Assembly (NCBI GenBank): GCA_905236815.1
Contig: CAJOPE010000032.1
Span: forward strand, 1-49,931
From: an uncultured Prevotella sp.
GTDB lineage: Bacteria; Bacteroidota; Bacteroidia; Bacteroidales; Bacteroidaceae
Length of the DNA stretch: 49,931 bases
Direction: 5' to 3'
A model generated the notes under the pieces. It had not been told where the DNA came from, did not search any database, and saw nothing but the letters and a program-made list of their open reading frames with translations. Position 1 is the first letter of the stretch. Every line of letters starts with the position of its first letter. A program made the position numbers and the translations under genes. Shown here in pieces: positions 10,947-19,051 of the stretch.

Positions 10947-10985
10947 ATATAAACAATCGATATTAACCCATTAAATACACAAACT

Positions 10986-12146
10986 ATGGATATTGAAAAA
11001 GTAAGAAGCCGCTTCATCAAGCATTTTGATGGTAAGACAGGAAACATCTATATGTCTCCAGGACGTATCAATTTGATTGGTGAGCACACTGATTATAATG
11101 GAGGATTCGTATTCCCAGGTGCTGTAGATAAAGGTATTATGGCCGAGGTTCGCCCTAATGGTCTTGACACTGTTATCCTCTACTCTATTGACTTGAAGGA
11201 CAAGGTAGAATTCAAACTCGATGACCCAGAGGGCCCTAAGTCTACATGGGCACGTTATATTTATGGTATCTGTCAGGAAATGAAAGCATTAGGCGTTCCT
11301 GTTAAAGGATTCAATGCAGCTTTCTATGGCGATGTGCCTCTCGGCGCAGGTATGAGTTCAAGTGCTGCTCTTGAGAGCTGCTTCGCATTTGCCCTCAACG
11401 ATCTCTTCGGCGACAACAAGGTTTCTAAGTGGGATCTCGCTTTGGCAGGTCAGGCTACTGAGCATAAGTATATCGGCGTGAATTGTGGTATCATGGACCA
11501 GTTCGCTTCTGTCTTCGGACAGGAGGGTAAGCTGATGCGCCTCGATTGCCGTAGCCGTGAGTTCGAGTATTTCCCATTCGATCCTAAGGGCTACAAGTTG
11601 GTACTTGTAAATTCTAAGGTTAAGCACGAGCTGAAGGGCTCTCCATACAATGATCGTCGCAATAGCTGCGAGAATGTTGTTAAGGCTCTTGGCAAGCACT
11701 TCCCTGACAAGAAGTTTGAGACACTTCGTGATGCTGACTGGGCTGAACTCGAGGCTGTAAAGAGCGAGGTTAGCGCAGAGGATTACACACGTGCTCACTT
11801 CGTATTGGGCGAGAAAGACCGTGTACTTGCTGTTTGCGATGCACTCGAGAAGGGTGATTACGAAACAGTTGGTAAGATGATGTATGAGACACACGAAGGT
11901 CTGAGCAAGGAATACGAGGTATCTTGCGAGGAACTCGACTTCCTTAACAAGGTTGCTAAGGAAGACGGTGTTACCGGAAGTAGAATTATGGGTGGTGGCT
12001 TTGGTGGCTGCACTATCAACCTGGTAAAAGAAGAACTCTATGATAAGTTCATCCAGGATGCAAAGCAGAAGTTCTGCCCACTCTATGGTCATGAGCCAGA
12101 GATCATCGATGTAGTTATCGGCGAAGGCTCACACAAAGTATGCTAA
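10986..12146 (+). CDS. galK: Galactokinase
   Basis: Phosphorylates alpha-D-galactose with ATP to galactose-1-phosphate (Leloir pathway). The 386-aa length is standard. The galactokinase signature PGRINLIGEHTDYNGG lies at about 25-40, the GHMP ATP-binding motif PLGAGMSSSAALES at about 118-131 and the C-terminal MGGGFGGCTINLV glycine motif near 336. It is the last gene of the galactose operon. galT and galE are not in this window, so the next steps must be encoded elsewhere. Confidence 0.97.
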   Translation: MDIEKVRSRFIKHFDGKTGNIYMSPGRINLIGEHTDYNGGFVFPGAVDKGIMAEVRPNGLDTVILYSIDLKDKVEFKLDDPEGPKSTWARYIYGICQEMKALGVPVKGFNAAFYGDVPLGAGMSSSAALESCFAFALNDLFGDNKVSKWDLALAGQATEHKYIGVNCGIMDQFASVFGQEGKLMRLDCRSREFEYFPFDPKGYKLVLVNSKVKHELKGSPYNDRRNSCENVVKALGKHFPDKKFETLRDADWAELEAVKSEVSAEDYTRAHFVLGEKDRVLAVCDALEKGDYETVGKMMYETHEGLSKEYEVSCEELDFLNKVAKEDGVTGSRIMGGGFGGCTINLVKEELYDKFIQDAKQKFCPLYGHEPEIIDVVIGEGSHKVC

Positions 12147-12172
12147 TCCCCTCCCCTAAATATTAAGGTTGG

Positions 12173-12206
12173 AAATCCCCATAATCGAAATGATTATGGG
12201 GATTTT
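12173..12206 (+). terminator. Terminator of the galactose operon
   Basis: AAATCCCCATAATC pairs with GATTATGGGGATTT around a short loop, followed by a run of six T. It is a strong intrinsic terminator 25 bp after the galK stop. Confidence 0.85.
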
Positions 12207-12225
12207 TTGTTAAAAAGGGGCAAAA

Positions 12226-12306
12226 TTACACTTTACACTAAAAAAACAGCCCAAAACGTTTTGAGTTTTCAATTAAAAGTGATAAATTTACACCCAAAAT
12301 GTTTTA
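12226..12306 (+). promoter_or_regulatory. Candidate operator region of the arabinose cluster
   Basis: Between the gal terminator and the first arabinose gene lie three kinds of repeated sites: TTACACT twice in tandem (12226-12239); the perfect palindrome CAAAACGTTTTG (12252-12263) with a near copy CAAAATGTTTTA (12295-12306), centres 43 bp apart; and an imperfect palindrome GTGATAAATTTACAC (12279-12293). No good TAnnTTTG box is visible. One of these is likely the AraR operator, but which one is inference. Confidence 0.45.
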
Positions 12307-12327
12307 AATTACTAATAACCTATCAGA

Positions 12328-13521
12328 ATGAAAAACTTAAAAGGAGCATTTTTGAGCGCAGGCATTGCAACAGCATTGCTTTCTTCATGCGCTTCAGGAA
12401 GTGATGCAAGTTTCATTGCATCTGGTCTTAATCCAGCAGACTTCGATTCTACTTTCAATGGCAAGAAGACTGAACTGGTAGTTCTTAAAAATCTAAAGGG
12501 CATGGAAGTTTGCCTTACCAACTATGGTGGCAGAGTTGTTTCCATTTCAGTTCCTGACAAGGACGGCAAGCCAACTGATGTAGTTCTGGGATATGACAAC
12601 ATCGCTCAATATGCCGATACACTAAACTCTCCTTCTGATTACGGATCTTCAGTCGGAAGATATGCTAACCGTATCAAGGATTCTAAAATCACTGTAGCAG
12701 GCAAAGAGTATAAACTCCGTGCAAACGACAATGAGAATTGTCTCCATGGTGGTGGTAATACCGGATGGATGAACAAGATCTACGACATTCAGGAGAAGAC
12801 AGACTCTTCTGTAACTTTCGCGATCACCTCTCCTGATGGTGATAATGGATTCCCTGGTACTGTTAAGGCTACTGCTACTTATGTGGTTAGATATGACAAT
12901 ACTCTCGACATCACTTTCGAGGCTACAACAGATAAGGAGACCGTCATCAATATGACCAATCACTCTTACTTCAACTTGAATGGCGACCTTTCTCAGAAGG
13001 GTGAAAACCAGATCATGTATGTAAATGCAGACAAGTTCACTCCATCTGACGAGAAATACATCCCAACAGGTGAGATCAAGGACGTAACTGGTACTCCAAT
13101 GGACTTCCGCAAGGCTCACGCGCTCAGCCAAGGCATCAACAACTTCTCTTACGATCAGGTAAAGAATGCAACTGGTTATGACCACAACTGGTGCTTGAAC
13201 ACTTATAAGGATGGTAAGGGTGATGACAAGACTGTAGCTGCCAGCCTCTACTCTCCAAAGACAGGTATCTTGCTTGAGGTATTCACTAATGAGCCAGGTA
13301 TCCAGGTTTACACAGGTAACTTCCAGGGTACAGGTATTCCAGGCAAGCACGGTGTAAAATATCCTAAGCACGTAAGCGTTTGCTTCGAGAGCCAGAAGTA
13401 TCCAGACTCTCCTACCAAGTTTGCTGCTAAGACACCAGGATGGGAGATTTCTAATCCTTATTTGAAGCCAGGTGAGAAGTACAACTCACACCTTGTTTAC
13501 AAATTCTCTGTTAAGAAATAA
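12328..13521 (+). CDS. Lipoprotein aldose 1-epimerase of the arabinose cluster
   Basis: A 397-aa mutarotase-family protein with a lipoprotein signal peptide: basic start, hydrophobic core, and lipobox LLSSC with the modified cysteine at about residue 21. It should sit in the periplasm or outer membrane. Family blocks include LTNYGGRVVSISVPD, GRYANRIKDS, NCLHGGGNTG and MTNHSYFNLNG, and near the C-terminus CFESQKYPDSP. As first gene of the arabinose cluster it probably equilibrates arabinose anomers before uptake by the adjacent symporter. It corresponds in position to the mutarotase next to AraR in Bacteroides thetaiotaomicron (from memory). Confidence 0.9.
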   Translation: MKNLKGAFLSAGIATALLSSCASGSDASFIASGLNPADFDSTFNGKKTELVVLKNLKGMEVCLTNYGGRVVSISVPDKDGKPTDVVLGYDNIAQYADTLNSPSDYGSSVGRYANRIKDSKITVAGKEYKLRANDNENCLHGGGNTGWMNKIYDIQEKTDSSVTFAITSPDGDNGFPGTVKATATYVVRYDNTLDITFEATTDKETVINMTNHSYFNLNGDLSQKGENQIMYVNADKFTPSDEKYIPTGEIKDVTGTPMDFRKAHALSQGINNFSYDQVKNATGYDHNWCLNTYKDGKGDDKTVAASLYSPKTGILLEVFTNEPGIQVYTGNFQGTGIPGKHGVKYPKHVSVCFESQKYPDSPTKFAAKTPGWEISNPYLKPGEKYNSHLVYKFSVKK

Positions 13522-13542
13522 ATCTAAATCACAAAATAAAAT

Positions 13543-15504
13543 ATGAAAAGTATAAGCGAAGCTTTAGCTTCATCAGGATTTGAGCCAGTAGACTTTGTCA
13601 TCCTGGTAATCTATCTGATTTTACTTGTTGGCCTCGGCTTGTTCTTGAGCCGCAACAAGGATGGAAAAGAAAAAACAGCCAACGACTACTTCCTGGCTGG
13701 TAACACCCTTACTTGGTGGGCTGTTGGTGCCTCTCTGATTGCAGCCAACATCTCTGCTGAGCAGTTCATTGGTATGTCAGGTACTGGTTTTGCTGATGGT
13801 ATTGCCATCGCAGCCTATGAGGTAATGGCAGCTGTAACACTTGTTGTTATTGGAAAGTTCCTCCTCCCTGTCATGTTGGACCGTAAGATCTTCACTATTC
13901 CTCAGTTCCTCCGCGAACGTTACAACGATGGTGTAGGTCTCGCTTTCTCCATCCTCTGGTTGTTCCTCTATGTATTCGTAAACCTTACTTCAGTAGCTTG
14001 GTTGGGTGCTTTGGCTATCGAGCAGATTCTCGGTCTTCAGGGCTTGAGTGTTGAGATTATGGGCATTACCATTTCTATGCGTATGATCATCATCTTCTTC
14101 CTCTTCGTTATCGCTGGTATCTACTCTATCTATGGTGGTCTTGCTTCAGTAGCATGGACCGACGTAATGCAGGTAACCTTCCTCGTAGGTGGTGGTTTGA
14201 TCACTGCTTATGTAGCATTGAAGGAAATGGGTGGTGCTCTTGGTACAGATGCCTTAGGCGCATTCGGCAAGATGTTCACCGACCTCACTACAGGTACTCA
14301 CGCTACAGATACTCACTTCCACCTCATCATTCAAGAGAGTCACAATGCAAGTGCATTCGCTAATGTACCAGGTATTGCTGCCGTTGTAGGTGGTGTTTGG
14401 TTGACCAACTTGGGCTACTGGGGTTTCAACCAGTACATCATCCAGAAGGGTCTTGCAGCAAAGAGTGTTGATGAAGCTAAGAAGGGTTTGATCTTCGCAG
14501 GTTTCCTCAAGATTTTGATTCCATTCATCGTAGTAATCCCAGGTATCTGCGCTTACTATATTCTCCAGAACCCAGAGGCTTTCGCTAACATGAAGCTCGC
14601 TGGTTCTATCAATGTATCTGATGACGCTTATCCATGGTTGATCCGTAACTTTACTCCAACTGGTATCAAGGGTCTTTCATTCGCTGCTCTTGCTGCAGCT
14701 ATCATCTCTTCTTTGGCTTCTATGTTCAACTCAACTTCTACCCTCTTCACAATGGATATCTACAAGAAGTATATCAATCCACAGGCAGGTGACAAGAAGT
14801 TGGTAAACATTGGTCGAATGGTTTCTGTTAGTGCATTGATCATAGCCCTCATCGCTGTTAAGCCATTGTTGGGCGGTTTGGATCAGGCATTCCAGTATAT
14901 CCAGGAATACTCAGGCTTCATTTATCCAGGTATCATCACCGTATTCGGTCTTGGTTTGCTCTGGAAGCGTGCTTCTTCAAAGGCAGCCGTTTGGACAGCT
15001 ATCCTCACCATCCCTATGGGTGTACTCTTCAAGATATTGTTGCCAAATGTAGCCTTCCAGTTCCGTGCAGGTTATATCTTCATTATCCTCATCACCTTCT
15101 TCGTAATTGTTTCTTACTTCAGCAACAAGACAGAAGGTACAGAGTTGCCATCTGAAGAGGATCGCGCAAGCATGGTTCGTTGGGCTAAGATTCTCGGTGG
15201 TGTTGGTATTTTGATGATCATTGCTGCTGCTATCGTAACTATCGCAGGTATTCTCAACCCTACCGCTAGTCCTGAAAGCAACACATTCGCTTACCTGAAC
15301 GATATCGGTTTCCAGGCATTCTTCTTCTTTGGAGTACTTGTTGGCCAGTGCGCTATCTGGTTGTATAGCAACTCAAAGGATACACGCAAGGATCCTAAGG
15401 CTCTTCCTATCAATTTGAGCCTATTCTCTACAAACCGTGGATATACATACGGTACAATCGGCATTTGCGTGATTGTATTTGTACTCTACGCTCTGTTATG
15501 GTAA
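13543..15504 (+). CDS. Sodium:sugar symporter (SSS family), probable arabinose transporter
   Basis: Inner-membrane protein of 653 aa with about 14 hydrophobic segments. Solute:sodium symporter features are clear: NDYFLAGNTLTWWAVGASL near the N-terminus, GGLASVAWTDVMQ (the family signature) near residue 200, and SSLASMFNSTSTLFTMDIYKKY around residue 390, which carries the sodium-site serines. It starts 21 bp after the mutarotase gene and precedes the regulator AraR. The position makes L-arabinose the likely substrate; substrate specificity itself is not visible in sequence. Confidence 0.9.
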   Translation: MKSISEALASSGFEPVDFVILVIYLILLVGLGLFLSRNKDGKEKTANDYFLAGNTLTWWAVGASLIAANISAEQFIGMSGTGFADGIAIAAYEVMAAVTLVVIGKFLLPVMLDRKIFTIPQFLRERYNDGVGLAFSILWLFLYVFVNLTSVAWLGALAIEQILGLQGLSVEIMGITISMRMIIIFFLFVIAGIYSIYGGLASVAWTDVMQVTFLVGGGLITAYVALKEMGGALGTDALGAFGKMFTDLTTGTHATDTHFHLIIQESHNASAFANVPGIAAVVGGVWLTNLGYWGFNQYIIQKGLAAKSVDEAKKGLIFAGFLKILIPFIVVIPGICAYYILQNPEAFANMKLAGSINVSDDAYPWLIRNFTPTGIKGLSFAALAAAIISSLASMFNSTSTLFTMDIYKKYINPQAGDKKLVNIGRMVSVSALIIALIAVKPLLGGLDQAFQYIQEYSGFIYPGIITVFGLGLLWKRASSKAAVWTAILTIPMGVLFKILLPNVAFQFRAGYIFIILITFFVIVSYFSNKTEGTELPSEEDRASMVRWAKILGGVGILMIIAAAIVTIAGILNPTASPESNTFAYLNDIGFQAFFFFGVLVGQCAIWLYSNSKDTRKDPKALPINLSLFSTNRGYTYGTIGICVIVFVLYALLW

Positions 15505-15513
15505 TTTGAAATA

Positions 15514-15544
15514 TAGGAGTTAAGAAGGGAAATCTTCTTAACTC
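15514..15544 (+). terminator. Hairpin between the symporter gene and araR
   Basis: GGAGTTAAGAAG and CTTCTTAACTCC form a perfect 12-bp stem with a short loop. No T run follows, so it may stabilise the upstream mRNA or attenuate rather than terminate. Confidence 0.55.
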
Positions 15545-15578
15545 CTAATATATAAAACATAAACGAATAAAACAACAA

Positions 15579-16256
15579 ATGACTGGATTTTATAGTGAAC
15601 ACGCCAAAGTATGGGTATCCGTCGACTGCATCGTCTTTGGTTTTGAAGAAGATAAACTAAAGGTATTGATCGGCAAACGTAAGATGGACCCAGGACGCGG
15701 AGAATGGTCACTCTATGGTGGTTTCGTTGGAGCAGAAGAAAGTTTGGAGGAAGCAGCCGACCGCGTACTTTCCGAACTAACAGGATTAAAAAAGCTCTAC
15801 ATGAAACAAGTAGGAGCCTATGGTGCCATTGACCGAGATCCAGGAGAACGAGTTATCTCTGTAGCCTATTGCGCATTGATAAATGTAAGAGACTACGATG
15901 ATAGTCTTCGCGAACAACATTCATTAGAATGGGTAGATGTGAAAGACCTTCCACATCTTTATTCCGACCACAATCTGATGGTTACTAATGCGATTGCCCA
16001 GCTTCGCCGACGCATCCGCACAGAGCCATTAAGCTTCAATCTCCTTCCTGTTCTATTCACCCTCACTCAGCTTCAGCATGTATATGAGGCCGTTTTGGGA
16101 ACTGAAATTGACAAGCGTAATTTCCGCAAGAGAATTAAGGAAATTGATTATATTGAGAAAACTGAACTTATAGACAAGAAAACATCAAAGCGCGGAGCTG
16201 CACTCTATCGCTTCAACAAGAAGGCGTTTGCAGAAGATCCGACTTTTAAATTATAA
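15579..16256 (+). CDS. araR: AraR, Nudix-type (NrtR-family) arabinose regulator
   Basis: A 225-aa transcription factor with an N-terminal Nudix-like domain (about 8-140) and a C-terminal winged helix (about 150-225). This architecture defines NrtR regulators, and Bacteroides AraR, which senses L-arabinose, is of this type. The Nudix box (48-70) keeps its glycines and Glu54 but the catalytic REUxEE is RVLSEL: Glu to Val at 63 and Glu to Leu at 67. It should bind but not hydrolyse its ligand. The location inside an arabinose operon strongly supports the role. AraR is expected to repress in the absence of arabinose; the operator is not certain. Confidence 0.88.
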   Translation: MTGFYSEHAKVWVSVDCIVFGFEEDKLKVLIGKRKMDPGRGEWSLYGGFVGAEESLEEAADRVLSELTGLKKLYMKQVGAYGAIDRDPGERVISVAYCALINVRDYDDSLREQHSLEWVDVKDLPHLYSDHNLMVTNAIAQLRRRIRTEPLSFNLLPVLFTLTQLQHVYEAVLGTEIDKRNFRKRIKEIDYIEKTELIDKKTSKRGAALYRFNKKAFAEDPTFKL

Positions 16257-16312
16257 ATCAACACTGCTATTTTCTGATGAGGGTGGCAGATAAGCGAAAT
16301 ACATTAATTATT

Positions 16313-17011
16313 ATGCTAGAAGAGTTAAAAGAAAAAGTATTCAAGGCAAATCTTGACCTTGTAAAGCATAACCTCGTGTTGTTCACATGGGGTAACGTGA
16401 GTGGTATCGATCGTGAGAAGGGACTGGTTGTCATCAAGCCATCAGGTGTTTCTTACGACACTATGAAAGCTTCAGATATGGTAGTGGTTGACCTTCAGAC
16501 AGGTAAGGTGGTTGAGGGCGATCTCAATCCTTCTTCTGATACTCCAACTCACTTGGTAATCTATCGTAACTTCCCTGAGGTTGGCGGAGTGGTCCACACT
16601 CACTCTACTTATGCTACAGCATGGGCTCAGGCTGGTAAGGACGTTCCTAGCATTGGAACAACTCATGCCGACTACTTCCACGATGCAATTCCTTGCACAG
16701 ATGATATGACTGCTGACCAGATGGCAGAATATGAGTATAATACAGGTGTTGTTATCGTTGACAAATTCAAGAAGGACAATATCAACCCAGTTCACACTCC
16801 AGGTGTATTGGTAAAGAATCATGGTCCTTTCACATGGGGAAAGAATGCCGACGAGGCAGTATATCATGCAGTAGTAGCTGAGCAGGTTGCTAAGATGGCA
16901 TTTATTTCCTTCAGTGTAAATCCAAATACAACTATGAATCCTCTTCTTGTAGAAAAGCATTTCAGCCGCAAGCACGGTCCTAATGCTTACTACGGACAGA
17001 AGAAAAAATAA
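16313..17011 (+). CDS. araD: L-ribulose-5-phosphate 4-epimerase
   Basis: Zinc-dependent class II aldolase-fold enzyme (232 aa) converting L-ribulose-5-phosphate to D-xylulose-5-phosphate. Visible motifs: [10 protein letters not shown] with the phosphate-binding region, KPSGVSYD, the [16 protein letters not shown] zinc-ligand segment and [26 protein letters not shown] supplies the third zinc histidine. I chose the ATG at 16313, which gives the family length of about 231 residues, over one at 16277. It is 56 bp after araR and is followed by a long repeat-filled gap before araA. Confidence 0.95.
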   Translation: MLEELKEKVFKANLDLVKHNLVLFTWGNVSGIDREKGLVVIKPSGVSYDTMKASDMVVVDLQTGKVVEGDLNPSSDTPTHLVIYRNFPEVGGVVHTHSTYATAWAQAGKDVPSIGTTHADYFHDAIPCTDDMTADQMAEYEYNTGVVIVDKFKKDNINPVHTPGVLVKNHGPFTWGKNADEAVYHAVVAEQVAKMAFISFSVNPNTTMNPLLVEKHFSRKHGPNAYYGQKKK

Positions 17012-17042
17012 ACCCACCCCCTACCCCTCCCCAAGGGAGGGG
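17012..17042 (+). terminator. Left GC-rich palindrome of the araD-araA gap
   Basis: CCCCTCCCC and GGGAGGGG form a hairpin directly after the araD stop. The stretch AACCCACC...CCCTCCCC is also an inverted copy (19 of 22 positions) of the sequence at the far end of the gap (17440-17460). Confidence 0.5.
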
Positions 17043-17342
17043 AGACTGAAATGCTCTTCTACTTACTTTTAGGGATAAGAAGAAGCTCTGACTCTCCTCG
17101 GCAAGTGGAAGAAACTGAAATATTCAGTAACTCATTTAAGGGAAAAGGTATCCCAACCTTTCCTCATCAAGAGATGAAACTGAAATGTTCAGAAATTCAT
17201 TGAAAGGAAAATAGATATCTCAAACTTACCTCATAAAGGGGGAAAAATGAAATGCTCAGAAATTCATTGAAAGGAAAAAGGTATCTCAACCTTACCTCAT
17301 AAAGGGAAGAAAATGAAATGCTCAGCAATTCATTTAGGGGTA
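17043..17342. repeat. Tandem ~66-bp repeats between araD and araA
   Basis: The marker TGAAAT begins at 17047, 17116, 17181, 17248 and 17314, giving unit lengths of 69, 65, 67 and 66 bp. The middle units are close copies (TGAAATGCTCAGAAATTCAT, then GAAAGGAAAA, then GGTATCTCAA, then CCTCATAAAGGG). The first unit is divergent and the last is truncated near 17345. No reading frame runs through them. The whole 459-bp gap is non-coding. Confidence 0.85.
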
Positions 17343-17421
17343 AAGAAAATTAAAAACAAGAAATATTATTAACAATTAAATAAAAGACAAAAACTCACTC
17401 CTAAAGCAACAAAGCTAATCA

Positions 17422-17461
17422 AGCCCTCCTCCCTTGGGGAGGAGTTGGAGGTGGGTTTTTT
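17422..17461 (+). terminator. Right GC-rich palindrome with T tract before araA
   Basis: CCTCCTCCC pairs with GGGGAGGAG, and the downstream GGAGGTGGG TTTTTT ends only about 10 bp before the araA ATG. The end is an inverted match to 17011-17032. With its T run it resembles a terminator or attenuator placed at the ribosome entry point of araA. Confidence 0.5.
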
Positions 17462-17470
17462 AATATTATT

Positions 17471-19009
17471 ATGAAAGCATTCGAAAATTCAGAAGTATGG
17501 TTTGTAACTGGTGCTCAGCTTCTCTACGGAGGTGACGCAGTAGTTCAGGTAGATGGCCACTCTAAGGAGATGGTTGACGGTCTTAACAATTCAGGCAATA
17601 TTCCTGTAAAGATCGTATATAAAGGTACAGCCAACAGCTCTAAGGAAGTAGAGGATATCATGAAGGCTGCCAACAATGATGACAAGTGTGTAGGTATCAT
17701 TACATGGATGCACACTTTCTCACCAGCTAAGATGTGGATCAAGGGTTTACAGGCATTGCAGAAGCCTCTCCTCCACTTCCACACTCAGTACAATGCTGAA
17801 ATTCCTTGGGAAACAATGGACATGGATTTCATGAACCTTAACCAGAGTGCTCACGGCGATATCGAGTTCGGACATATCTGCACTCGTATGCGTGTACCTC
17901 GCAAGGTAGTTTGTGGCTATTGGAAAAACGAGGATGCTCAGAAGAAGATTGCTGTTTGGGCTCGCGTAGCAGCTGGTGTTGCTGATGCTAAGAACGTACG
18001 CTGTTTGATGTTTGGTATGAACATGAACAATGTAGCTGTAACTGATGGCGACCGCGTAGAATTTGAGCAGCGTCTCGGTTATCACGTAGATTACTATCCA
18101 GTTTCTTCTTTGATGGAATACTTCAAGAAGGTTACTGATGCAGAGGCTGATGCACTCGTTGAGGAGTACAAGAAGCAGTATACTATCAAGATCGACGAGA
18201 GTGGCGAGGAAGTTTACTGGGAGAAGGTAAAGAACTCAGCTAAGGCTGAGATTGCTCTCCGCCGTGTATTGGCAGATGAGGGTGCTACCGCTTTCACAAC
18301 AAACTTCGACGACCTTGGCGATGCAGATATCGATGATCCAAACTTCGTAGGTTTCGACCAGATTCCAGGTCTTGCTTCTCAGCGTTTGATGGCTGAAGGT
18401 ATCGGTTTTGGTGCAGAGGGTGACTGGAAGACCGCTTGCCTCTATCGCACTCTTTATGTAATCCAGCAGGGTATGCCTACAGGATGCTCATTCCTTGAGG
18501 ACTACACCCTCAACTTCGCTGGTGACCGCAGTTCTTGCCTCCAGAGCCACATGCTCGAGGTTTGTCCACTCATTGCAACCGACAAGCCAAAGCTCGAGGT
18601 ACACTTCCTCGGTATTGGTATCCGCAAGCAGCAGACTGCTCGTTTGGTATTTACCTCTAAGACCGGTCGTGGTATCAAGGCTACAGTAGTAGATCTCGGT
18701 AATCGCTTCCGCCTTATCTCTCAGGAGGTTGAGTGCATTGAGCCAAAGCCAATGCCAAACCTTCCAGTAGCTTCTGCTCTCTGGGTTCCTCAACCAACAT
18801 TCGAGATTGGTGCAGGTGCATGGATTCTCGCAGGTGGTACACACCATAGTGCATTCTCTTATGATATCACAGAAGAGTATTGGGAAGACTTCGCTGAAAT
18901 TCTCGGCATTGAGTATGTGAAGATCAACAAGAACACCAATATCTACGACTTCAAGCAGAATCTCCGTAACAACGAGATCTACTTCATGTTGAACAAGTCA
19001 CTTCAGTAA
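17471..19009 (+). CDS. araA: L-arabinose isomerase
   Basis: Manganese-dependent cytoplasmic enzyme (512 aa) converting L-arabinose to L-ribulose. The N-terminal VWFVTGAQLLYG is characteristic, followed by WMHTFSPAKMW and HFHTQYNAEIPW. Residues around FGAEGDWKTACL, GCSFLEDYTLNF and the C-terminal LAGGTHHSAFSYD (active-site His pair) are all present. The length is as expected (about 500). It follows the repeat-filled gap and precedes the kinase by 42 bp. Confidence 0.98.
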   Translation: MKAFENSEVWFVTGAQLLYGGDAVVQVDGHSKEMVDGLNNSGNIPVKIVYKGTANSSKEVEDIMKAANNDDKCVGIITWMHTFSPAKMWIKGLQALQKPLLHFHTQYNAEIPWETMDMDFMNLNQSAHGDIEFGHICTRMRVPRKVVCGYWKNEDAQKKIAVWARVAAGVADAKNVRCLMFGMNMNNVAVTDGDRVEFEQRLGYHVDYYPVSSLMEYFKKVTDAEADALVEEYKKQYTIKIDESGEEVYWEKVKNSAKAEIALRRVLADEGATAFTTNFDDLGDADIDDPNFVGFDQIPGLASQRLMAEGIGFGAEGDWKTACLYRTLYVIQQGMPTGCSFLEDYTLNFAGDRSSCLQSHMLEVCPLIATDKPKLEVHFLGIGIRKQQTARLVFTSKTGRGIKATVVDLGNRFRLISQEVECIEPKPMPNLPVASALWVPQPTFEIGAGAWILAGGTHHSAFSYDITEEYWEDFAEILGIEYVKINKNTNIYDFKQNLRNNEIYFMLNKSLQ

Positions 19010-19051
19010 TTCATAATTTACAATTCATAATTCACAATTTTGAACAAGATT

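Noticed and set aside
12207..12404. 65-codon frame spanning the ara upstream region
   Set aside because: It runs through the operator region and into the lipoprotein mutarotase gene in another frame, with no recognisable features.
16277..16312. Longer start for araD
   Set aside because: The extra 12 residues exceed the family length and lack similarity; the ATG at 16313 gives a standard protein.
17012..17470. Insertion sequence between araD and araA
   Set aside because: Inverted ends are present, but there is no transposase frame and the interior consists of tandem repeats.
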